Part shown: positions 7,209 through 13,519 of the stretch, piece after piece | Layout: every line of letters begins with the position of its first letter | How positions within the stretch are numbered: position 1 is the stretch's first letter | Assembly (NCBI GenBank): GCA_000310025.1 | Contig: FN649737.1 | Coordinates: forward strand, 76,025 to 89,543 | Length of the DNA: 13,519 nt | Origin: Ectocarpus siliculosus | Lineage: Eukaryota > Sar > Phaeophyceae > Ectocarpales > Ectocarpaceae | Direction: 5' to 3' | The notes under the pieces: model-generated | What the model was told of the DNA's origin: nothing | Database searches by the model: none | The model's input: only the letters and a program-made list of their open reading frames with translations | Position numbers and translations under genes: made by a program

Positions 7209-10200
7209 CACAGCAGCAAAAGGAACGGCGGCGGCAGCAGCAGCAACAGCAGCAACAGCAGCAAAAGGAACGGCGGCGGCAGCAGCAGTGGCACCGCAGC
7301 TAACCACTAACCTGACGTCGCGATCGGACGGTACCACGCTTGAAGGAGTCCTCGTCGCTCATGGTCTTGGGCCGAACCGACGGCAACACAGGGGTGGAGT
7401 CTTCTCCCCTGACCAGCAACGCACGTTCGCACCCGTGTCCCTTGTCAAAAACAGCAACAACACAACTTTTCACTCTACAGCATGGAATGTTCTTTGTTTT
7501 GCTTGAATAATTACGGAAGCCGCAGCCATGACCTTGGGCGGAAAAATGCAGCCATGATCTTGGACGGACGCTTGGCACCAAGATTCGTTTAGGGCGTCAA
7601 CAGGGAAAGGAAACGATAACAACACAAAGGATGCTAAAGGTTTGTCGAGAGATCTACGCAGATCCCAGATTCTTCTCGCCGGCGGAGGGTCGACTGAACG
7701 GAACGTTTTACGGACCGACGTCACAAACGCCATTTTCACACTCATCACTGACATCGTCCAAGGGCTTCACACCAAGGCCCACACGCCCCCCCCCTTCCTA
7801 TCCAAACGTTTTCCTCGCCATACGCATCCCTTCTTCAGCGTTACAACGCGTCTCCCGTCCCCGTCTTGTACCGGAAACTGAGTGAATGTCACCCCTGCCA
7901 TTATCCTAAGACCGTGGTGTACCGCGAGGCAATGAAACTGCCGGCCGTCCTACGTGCTTCCAGCCTGTCCAAGTGAAACCAATACATCCTCCTACGACCC
8001 GGCGCGACTCGTAAGACAACCGGGCGTCCCATGCATAAATGTCGAGGCTGGCAAACACAACAGCCCCAACCAACCGCGCTCCGTAGCGCGTGAGAGTGGA
8101 TCAACCGCGCGTCCAACGCACAAACACATCCTTCGCCGTACCACGCTGCGGGACTATTATAGTGGAAGCGAAACAACCGGACCGTGCCCCAAGGGTGCCC
8201 ACCCCCTCACATTAGCACCAAGGCCAGAAATCAGACCCGTAACGTGCCATCACCTGCACAGCAGGAACAGGACCCTCGCGAGCTTGGTACCCACTGCCTT
8301 GACGAGAAGAGGCCACGGGGCCCCCTGTAGTTGGCGGCTCTCCGTGATACTGCAGCAGGGAGAAGGGCGGTCGAAACGTCGACCGCGAAAACACGAATGT
8401 GATAAGAGGCGCCAGGCAATGAACGGCGTCAATACATATATACATGGGTTCACACCTGTTATGCGTTCGCCCGCGCTTTTTCGGTAGTCCAGACTCACTA
8501 CCAAAGCAACCAAAGGCACAAACTGTCGAGATCTTCCTGGAATATGAACACCCGAAAGTAATCAACACGGGTTTCCAAACGGTTCTAGTCCAGAGGTATT
8601 TCAGACTGCCGGACAAGAACGAACGTGCTTGAGGCGTGCTTCAAACCACCCAGTTTCAAGAGACATCGGGGGCTGCAAAAGCAACCCAACACGAGCACAC
8701 TGGCGGGCCAATTTTGAGCCACTTCTTCACCCTGGAGAAAACTCACATATTCTTCTGCGGAAATGGAGTGCTTGAAACCGTCTAGTGTAATTACTGATCA
8801 GCGATGTCGGGTGCTGCACACCTTAGACTTACACCGATACACTGTGTGCGGTCGTACTCACCCGAATTCGGTCTTAATCTTGGCGCACGTCGAGTACCCG
8901 CAACCCGGCAGCTTGCGGAGCGGGAGCTGCGTGATCATGGACATGGCGTGCCTGAGCCGCCGACAGCAATAAATACATGAGGAGAAGATATGAAAACGAA
9001 ACAAGAACGAGTGGCAACATGGTCATCAGCTGAATGGCCCAAGAAGGCAATCGGAGGAACCAGTCGTGAGCGGGCCCGCACATAGGAAACGCCAAATTTG
9101 GGTTGGTGGAGGACCGGTTTCGAGAATGCAGAGAATTGACAAAAAAAAAAAAAACGAGACAGGGTGGCAACTAGTCATCATGCGATTAATTGGCCAACGG
9201 AAGAGGAACGACTCCGTAGGAGCGAATAGTGAGCGGACCCGCACAAAGAAATTCTAAACTCAGGTCGGGGCTCAATTTTCACGTTCCTGTTCCGTCGGCC
9301 ACTGCTGAACACAGCGCCTAGTGCAGGATCCACCGCCTAGCTATGTAGCTCGAAACGATTTCGACTCCACACCAATGTGGGTACGGGATTTTTCGACAAT
9401 GGGTACGGAATATCTCGGCTTTATTACAATAATGTGGTACGGGATATCTCATTGTTGCGGGCCCGTTCTGTAGCGATCTATCGGGAAAAAGTGAATGAGA
9501 ACGACAGTGGGGTATGGGGTGGACCCATGAGGAGATGGCGTTTTTTTATGAGGTCTCGGTGACCCTCTCACTCATTGGTTAGTCAGCAGAAGCATCTTTC
9601 ATGCATTTTTTTTTCACACAAGAAAGCACACAAGGAGGCCTGTCCACCGGACGACTTTCATTCTTTGGCTCACAGGATTGTTTAGGGTTCTGAAGCACGA
9701 ACTGTTGTGAGGGCACACAGGAGAAGGACCAACACAAAATATCGCACTGCTCCCCTCGAACACCAAAGCATCTCCCGGGGAAAAAACCCTTGAACTTAGT
9801 GACTGAAAAACAAACACACGAGAACCAGGGAGTGAAAACTGTCACCTTACAAGAGCAAGCGAAGTCAGTTTGCGAGGCGCCAACAGAACAACACTTGAAT
9901 CTTGAAAAGTACGTAATTACCGTAGCAAATTAATGAAAGTGCAACAAACGCCCGATACCCCCGTCTGTCTCATGCAACCTCACGCTACGAAAAGTCACCA
10001 AACGAAAGCTAGGCAGCTCTAGTCACACCTATTTAGCGGCTACAACGAAACCCAACATGGCACTCACAGTCATCACTTGCAACGAGACCCAAAGGCGGTG
10101 GGGTGGGGGGCATCACTACCGAAAGGGGCTCCGCAGGTATCGTGTTTACGGCGGGGAGGGCACGCGTCACTCGCTTACTCTGGAAGAATGGTCGTTTGCT

Positions 10201-11990
10201 GGTCGGGCTTGTGCAGCTCCCCGGCGAGCTTTGCCGTCATCTTCGAACACCCTATCCCCGCGCTGCACGTGTATCCGACCTGGTGCATCGATGCCGAGCA
10301 GCACAAAGGTTAGGGTTGGCTTGGGTGGTTGTGAGGGCGTTGAAGACTAGTGGAAGGACGGGAAACGGATGCAAAAATACTTCAACACGCCGAACGTTGA
10401 TGATCATTCCGCTAAATGAAACTGAACAAGCCGCCCCTTGGTTGTCATACCGCCGCAGAGTCAAATGCCGAGACCCCATCTGCACCAAGAAAATCGATCG
10501 CACATATATTCCGAAAGGCGTGGGGGCGTAGAACGACAGCGGTCAGCCGTTCCCCTCACGACCACCAATCAATCGATGTTGGTTCCAAAAGGCTCACCGC
10601 TATGAAGAGCCCTTTCCTCACGCGCTCAGCGAACGCGCTCGCTGCTGACAACCTCTCGTGACATCCGCACCGACACCCCCCTCCCGCCCCCTCAACAACG
10701 CCGGCGGTGCCCCCACTGCCGGAGCCGCCGCCGCCGCCGCCGCCGCCTCGTGAGTCCCCGTCCTCCGGCCCGCTCAACGCGTGCTTGCTGCCGCCGACGC
10801 TGCTGCTGCCAATTTCCGACGACACGGGAGCGTTCCTCAAGCCCCTACCACTTTCCACAGACCCGGTGCTGTCCTGACTCGTGCCTTGATACTCCCCTGT
10901 TGGAACCAATCGCCCCGCCTGGGCTAGCTGCGATGATTCGGTGACTCTCGGCGGTGTCGATCGGCCCGGGTGCTGTGCCGATGGCATACCCCCGCGAGGA
11001 TTGGCGGTATTGTGGCTGTGGTTGACCATGTTGCCGTTGCTGTCTGTTCCTTGCTCGCCGTTTCCGACACCGCTGCCGCCACTGCCGCTGGTAGTGTTGC
11101 CGTCGACGTTGAGAGAGATCTCGAGTCCTGTTTGTGCCTCAAGCAGGGTTCCTCCGCTGCCCGGGGAGTACAGATGCCCCGTGATGCCGTGGGGCGCTGC
11201 GGTTCCGCCGCCGCTGCTGGTGCTGCTGCTGCTGCTGCTGCTTCCGCTGAAGCCGCCACCGCCGCGGATGAGTGACGTCACGTCGGCAAAGATCTCGTCC
11301 ATTCCCAGGCGCTGCACCAGGTCGCCACACACGCTCGCGATGTAACTGCCAAGACACACGCCGGACAGCAGTAGTGAAAACCCAGGGACGAACGGAGACC
11401 AAAAATAAGCGCCGGTAGCGAGATTGAGGAATCAAGGCTCTGCATATATTGTGTGCGTAGTATGTCGCCCCATTCGGTTGGACGACAGCCTTTGGAAAGC
11501 ACCAGCCGGGATCACACAACAGGAAAATAACCAAACGGAAACCAAGGAAGCTTCGAAAACGAAGGCCAAGCCTCAGGCGTGAGGAAGAGCGAGCTACGCC
11601 CCACGCCAAGCACAGCGTCTTGTAAACCCTTCCTGGATCCACGAATGGTGACAACATGCGGGTACAAGGGCGCACCCATGCAGAGGAGGCCGCCCAGTCG
11701 AGTGCGTGCCGCAGGGTGAAAAAAAAACGAAGCCCGCGGAAGGGGGGGGGCACACAGACGATACCGGATGACTACGTTACCTACCTGAATATGGCACCCA
11801 TGCAGAGGAGGCCGCCCAGTCGAGTGCGTGCCGCAGGGTGAAAAAAAAACGAAGCCCGCGGAAGGGGGGGGGGCACACAGACGATACCGGATGACTACGT
11901 TACCTACCTGAATATGGCCTCCGAGGCCTCTCTGTACCGGGTTAGGTCTTCGCCGTCCATGACCACCAGGCTAGGGCAGCGCCGCTTCGC
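4592..11990 (-). CDS. POLI: DNA polymerase iota-like Y-family translesion polymerase, partial at 5' end, nine exons
   Basis: The gene is assembled on the minus strand from exons 11990-11908, 11345-10598, 10279-10179, 8951-8862, 8536-8499, 8349-8291 (weaker), 7440-7312, 6584-5944 and 5291-4592. All junctions keep phase, and about 862 residues are visible. Y-family polymerases copy past damaged template bases in the nucleus. Signatures in order are GEDLTRYREASE, RLGMDEIFADVT with the catalytic Asp-Glu pair, AKLAGELHKPDQQTTILPE, the thumb helix-hairpin-helix KLPGCGYS, GEDSTPV and DEDSF before the little finger, SRQCPVSS, and LDLTLLSVGL. The SRQCP and LTLLSV pair and RLGMDE favour iota over eta or kappa. 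The N-terminal palm with the first metal-binding aspartate is absent. Two low-complexity inserts enlarge the protein beyond the usual family core. No ubiquitin-binding UBM motif or PCNA-binding box is evident in the tail. Confidence 0.88.
5292..5943 (-). other. POLI-like intron, partly open in frame
   Basis: 652-nt intron bounded by gtacgt and ttgcttcag. The upstream exon's frame continues into it for about 120 codons to a stop at 5574-5576. A second acceptor-like site lies near 5740 (gattttctcgcag). Confidence 0.6.
5944..6584 (-). CDS. POLI: POLI-like exon: little-finger domain with Ala-rich insert
   Basis: The 641-nt exon runs from acceptor ccacgtctggcag to donor GGCAAG|gtacgt. Residues 1-56 hold VEHHVRRLAIPLL, PETLRFGFRRAS and SRQCPVSS, the first strands of the little finger. 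Residues ~57-158 are an Ala/Thr/Gly/Pro low-complexity insert carrying a nine-alanine run from (GCC)n at 6194-6220. Residues 160-213 resume the domain with EAVRLVMALFDKMV and LDLTLLSVGLAGFRGL. Without splicing, the frame would stay open into the intron as far as 5574. Confidence 0.88.
6194..6220. repeat. (CCG)9 coding triplet repeat
   Basis: Nine triplets that read as polyalanine (GCG/GCC series) on the minus strand, inside the little-finger exon. Confidence 0.85.
7063..7138. repeat. GCAACG/ACAACG hexanucleotide array
   Basis: About a dozen 6-nt units of GCAACG and ACAACG in an alternating higher-order pattern, in the POLI-like intron. Confidence 0.85.
7175..7290. repeat. CAG/CAA repeat with 45-nt tandem duplication
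   Basis: About nine pure CAG units (7175-7200) are followed by interrupted CAG/CAA sequence. A 45-nt unit carrying aaaaggaacggcggcggc starts at 7211 and again at 7256. On the minus strand this is a CTG/TTG block near the intron 5' end. Confidence 0.9.
7312..7440 (-). CDS. POLI: POLI-like exon: linker to little finger
   Basis: This exon has 43 codons, phase 0 to phase 0, from GHGCERALLVRGEDSTPV to DEDSFKRGTVRSRRQ, with acceptor ctgtttttgacaag and donor GTCAG|gttagt. The GED(N/S)(S/T)PV and (D/E)EDSFK blocks are characteristic of the iota linker between thumb and little finger. The upstream end could alternatively be at the AG inside GTCAG|GGGAG, but that breaks the phase with the candidate upstream exon. 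Confidence 0.8.
7441..8290 (-). other. POLI-like intron (850 nt)
   Basis: No coding evidence. Contains a 20-nt imperfect tandem repeat (7522-7541 and 7548-7567). One alternative small exon was considered near 7667-7697 (PPPARRIWDL frame), but its donor leaves the wrong phase. Confidence 0.5.
7522..7567. repeat. Two copies of a 20-nt repeat
   Basis: gcagccatgaccttgggcgg and gcagccatgatcttggacgg differ at two positions. A related stretch (gctcatggtcttgggccg) lies in the neighbouring exon at 7357-7374. Confidence 0.7.
8291..8349 (-). CDS. POLI: POLI-like small exon, tentative
   Basis: This is the best candidate to bridge the 8499-8536 exon (one leftover base) and the 7312-7440 exon (phase 0). 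The acceptor is strong (ttctccctgctgcag) and the donor weak (CAGTGG|gtacca). The 59 nt give ISRRAANYRGPRGLFSSRQW, and the next exon supplies GHGCERALLV, so LFSSRQW|G can stand for the L-x5-(F/L)G step of the family. It would lengthen this loop by about 14 residues. Another small exon could be used instead. Confidence 0.4.
8499..8536 (-). CDS. POLI: POLI-like 38-nt small exon, end of thumb
   Basis: Acceptor ttcatattccag and donor TTTGGTA|gtgagt bound only 38 nt. Joined to the previous exon it reads EFG-KISTVCAFGCFG, matching the post-hairpin segment (LG-x-x-S/T-V-x-D-L-like) of iota polymerases. It ends with one leftover base. The phase fit and two strong splice sites make it likely despite its size. 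Confidence 0.65.
8862..8951 (-). CDS. POLI: POLI-like exon: thumb helix-hairpin-helix
   Basis: The 90-nt exon lies between acceptor gtcggcggctcag and donor GAATTCGG|gtgagt. Its first G completes the Glu codon of the previous exon (PE|HAMSMITQ). LPLRKLPGCGYSTCAKIKTE is the DNA-binding helix-hairpin-helix of the thumb, with the usual K(I/L)PGxGYxT core. It ends with two leftover bases that make glycine with the next exon. Confidence 0.9.
8994..9268. repeat. Diverged direct repeat, ~115 nt, two copies
   Basis: Copies at about 8994-9106 and 9152-9268 share blocks such as gtggcaac, gtcatca, tggcc and gtgagcgg(g/a)cccgcaca in the same order and spacing. The second follows a poly-A run of about 14. 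Confidence 0.65.
9377..9450. repeat. Three short GTACGGGATATCTC-like units
   Basis: Units at 9377-9390, 9400-9415 and 9434-9450 share (g)gtacgg(g/a)atatctc with divergence in the first. Confidence 0.6.
10179..10279 (-). CDS. POLI: POLI-like exon: palm strand and Lys motif
   Basis: The 101-nt exon has acceptor gatgcaccag and donor CCAGA|gtaagc. It encodes VGYTCSAGIGCSKMTAKLAG and then ELHKPDQQTTILP plus two bases. The Y-family palm motif CSxGIGxxKxxAKLAxxxxKPDxQ is complete, including the lysines expected near the incoming nucleotide. It starts in phase 0, directly continuous with the GLFIA end of the previous exon. Confidence 0.9.
10280..10597 (-). other. POLI-like intron (318 nt)
   Basis: Bounded by gtgagc and gatgcaccag; no other feature seen. 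Confidence 0.8.
10598..11345 (-). CDS. POLI: POLI-like exon: catalytic Asp-Glu motif plus Gly/Ser-rich insert
   Basis: This 748-nt exon opens after acceptor gtcttggcag and closes at donor ATAGCG|gtgagc. It begins YIASVCGDLVQRLGMDEIFA, where the adjacent Asp and Glu are the second part of the metal-binding active site. About 200 residues of Gly/Ser/Thr-rich low complexity follow, including a glycine run from (GCC)n at 10724-10747 and a serine run at about 11208-11245. A conserved-looking GITGHLYSPG lies within it. The end, HERLSAASAFAERVRKGLF, is the palm helix that precedes the next exon's CSAGIG. Confidence 0.88.
11346..11907 (-). other. POLI-like intron containing a recent tandem duplication
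   Basis: 562-nt intron. About 230 of its bases come from the two-copy tandem repeat at 11672-11916. Confidence 0.8.
11672..11916. repeat. Near-identical 122/123-nt tandem duplication across an exon-intron border
   Basis: Copy one is 11672-11793 and copy two 11794-11916. The only difference I see is nine versus ten G in a homopolymer. Each copy carries nine A, a poly-G run and the splice donor context ending the 11908-11990 exon. So the last 9 nt of the exon (CATATTCAG) plus the donor gtaggt occur twice. Confidence 0.92.
11908..11990 (-). CDS. POLI: POLI-like exon: fingers/palm segment
   Basis: Minus-strand exon of 83 nt: acceptor ataattcacag, 27 codons from AKRRCPSLVVMDGEDLTRYR to EASEAIF, then two leftover bases before donor CATATTCAG|gtaggt. 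The leftover AG plus the T opening the next exon makes serine. GEDLTRYREAS is a highly recognisable polymerase iota segment just before the catalytic palm strand. The preceding exon must end in phase 0 and is not seen to the right. The donor region is tandemly duplicated (see repeat at 11672-11916). Confidence 0.88.
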
Positions 11991-12984
11991 CTGTGAATTA
12001 TCATCGATAGTGGAACGGAAACAGCAGTTGGTCTTCTGCAGTGAGCAGTGCAAGAGGTGGTGCAACCCTTGCTAGTTTCCTCAAACCACGCAGATGTAGC
12101 TGCCGGTTGAGGTCACGCCCCAAACGGTCATCCCCAACTACCATCAGCAGTGACACTCCCTCATCCAGCTCGTGCCCACCCCACCCCCTTCATTGTGAAT
12201 CGCCACGATTCTGATCAAACATTGCAATGCGCATCCCAAAGGTGGTAAAAAGAGTCAACATCCCCTGGACCGATTGATTGTCACTCGCTAGGCTACTCCA
12301 CGATGAAACGGGGTGCCGCAATCAGCCGATACGTGTTCGGAAAGCTCTCGACGAGACGGTTCCAACTCAGCCGCATTCGGCATCGTTGCTGCACAGAAAC
12401 GGCATCGCAAAAAATCGATCCAGCGGGCATGGCATCTTGCGTAAACAACAGCAAGCACATCCCCTCCCGTTCTTCCGCCACAGCCATAGCGGAATGGGAC
12501 AGCAGCGGGGTTGGGACAGCTCACCAAAGACACGTCCCCTCCCAGTCTCTATTTGCTGAGCTGCGGACATTTCGCCGAAAACATGTCGTTCTCCGTCCAA
12601 GCGGAAAAAAAAATAGCATGCTACGGGGGAGAGCTGCTATCTATCTAGCGGCTTTCAGGTTGGGTTTCTCCCCCTCCCTTCCCCTCCTAACGAAATAGAT
12701 GCATGAAACAAATAACGGTGACACCACGTACCCTACCGCTCACGCCACACACACCCTTGAGCTGTATTCTTGTAGACCAAGCGATCAAGTTCGATACCCC
12801 GCAAAGGCTCCTAGCGGCGTGGCGTCACACGCATAACATGCGGCGCCAACGAGACTATTCATAGCATCCTCCGACGCACCATTTGCTCAATACAATACCA
12901 GCTGTCAATCTACATGCACCCCCCCTCCTCATTTCTCACCAGCGATGCCTCGGCCAAGCTTCCAACCAGCTCTAAACCTACATG
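11991..12984. other. No supported gene; probable 5' intron of the POLI-like gene
   Basis: I looked for the missing N-terminal palm exons, with the first catalytic aspartate and the CNYxAR motif, on the minus strand and did not find them. Open frames around 12288-12698 on both strands match no family I know. The missing exons therefore lie beyond the window or in unreadable sequence. Confidence 0.45.
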
Positions 12985-13519
12985 CCCCCCCCCCCCCCCC
13001 CCCCTTTTTTTATTTTTTTTCAAATCTTAAAAAAAAGAAACCCGGGGAAAGTCTTCATTTTGGGAAACCCGGGGGGGGTGGGGGGGGAAATGGAGGGAAA
13101 AAAAAGGGAATTTTGGCGGAAGGCGAACGGGTTGGCCCGGGACGAAAGAAAAAAGAACTTTTTCACCTGTGGGCAAAGGAGGGGGGGGGGGGGGAGAAAA
13201 GGAAAAAGGTAAATTAATATGGCGGGGTCCCAATTTTCCAAAAAATTTTTAATGGGAAGTTGAAAGGGGTTTGGCGCTCAATCTCCCGCAAAAAAAAATA
13301 ACGGAAAGGCGGGGGGGGGGGGGGGGGGGGGGGGGAAAAACAAACCCCTTTTTGAAAAGGAAAAATTTTAAGGGGAAAAAAAGGCAAAACCACTCCCGGG
13401 GGGAAAAGGGGGAGAACCCCCCCAAAAAATTCTCGGTGGGGTGGGGGGGTCCTTCCCCCCCTTTTCTTTGGGGTTGGGGGAAAAGGGTTTTTTTTTTATT
13501 TAAAATTTGGGGGGGGGGG
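12985..13519. other. Low-quality, homopolymer-inflated sequence
   Basis: Runs of 20 C (12985-13004), about 25 G (13311-13335) and many stretched A, G, C and T runs differ from the rest of the window. This is typical of unreliable base calls at a contig end. Open frames here should be ignored. Confidence 0.8.

Larger units (their letters stand above)
6585..7311 (-). other. POLI-like intron with dense repeats
   Basis: 727-nt intron. Its 5' part (plus 7063-7290) is nearly all hexamer and CAG/CAA repeats; the rest shows no coding evidence. Its donor lies only about 23 nt from the repeat block. Confidence 0.7.
8952..10178 (-). other. POLI-like intron (1,227 nt) with degenerate repeats
   Basis: Largest intron in the visible gene. 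Holds a diverged ~115-nt direct repeat (8994-9106 and 9152-9268), a short triple repeat (9377-9450) and a poly-A run (9140-9154). The sequence may be the remains of inserted elements. No protein similarity seen. Confidence 0.55.

Noticed and set aside
6911-7310. Leu-, Thr- and Ala-rich frames in the repeat block
   Set aside because: They are translations of simple repeats inside an intron.
7631-7700. Possible small exon reading PPPARRIWDL on the minus strand
   Set aside because: The sequence resembles a polymerase eta-like step, but the only donor (C|gtagat) leaves one base and the next exon needs zero or two.
8220-8265. Possible exon reading VMARYGSDFW after a strong acceptor at tgctgtgcag
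   Set aside because: The phase does not fit the preceding exon, which leaves one base, and no donor gives the phase needed downstream.
1404-10032. 17-nt identical string gctctagtcacacctat near 1404 and 10016
   Set aside because: The match does not extend, so a dispersed repeat is not supported from this window alone.
12783-12805. tRNA T-arm-like aagttcgataccccgc
   Set aside because: No A box, acceptor stem or anticodon arm could be placed upstream.
12945-13241. Open frames in the right-hand end
   Set aside because: They lie mostly in homopolymer-inflated, unreliable sequence.

Overview
The window is eukaryotic nuclear DNA. Its genes are split by spliceosomal introns with clean GT-AG borders and polypyrimidine tracts. 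Coding exons are GC-rich, introns run from about 150 to 1,230 nt, and triplet repeats (CAG, CCG/GCC) are common. Long introns, codon-sized repeats and alanine- or glycine-rich protein inserts fit a stramenopile such as a brown alga, but this is inferred from genome style only.

The main content is one minus-strand gene, seen here as nine exons between 11990 and 4592, encoding a Y-family translesion DNA polymerase most like DNA polymerase iota. In transcript order the exons carry part of the fingers/palm (GEDLTRYREASE), the catalytic Asp-Glu motif (RLGMDEIFADVT), the rest of the palm (AKLAGELHKPDQQT), the thumb helix-hairpin-helix (KLPGCGYS), the linker (GEDSTPV...DEDSF), the little-finger domain (SRQCPVSS and LDLTLLSVGL) and a disordered basic tail. 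Eight of the nine exons join in phase with conserved residues on both sides of the junctions; the ninth (8291-8349) is a weaker call. The N-terminal exons, with the first catalytic aspartate, are not in the window. About 862 residues are visible. Two large low-complexity inserts, Gly/Ser-rich in the palm and Ala-rich in the little finger, interrupt conserved domains.

At the left end, a minus-strand exon (106-279) resembles the 2B region of UvrD/PcrA helicases and runs out of the window. Immediately right of a poly-G run, a plus-strand two-exon unit (341-517 joined to 1699-1836) ends in a module like the C-terminal tail of UvrD/PcrA helicases. Two helicase-like pieces on opposite strands, separated by a homopolymer, suggest a rearrangement or misassembly.

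The plus-strand unit and the polymerase gene converge on a gene-poor stretch (about 1837-3945) with GA microsatellites. From 11991 to the right edge I see no gene. The last ~535 bases (from about 12985) have inflated homopolymers and look like unreliable sequence at a contig end. I see no RNA gene, CRISPR array or intact mobile element.
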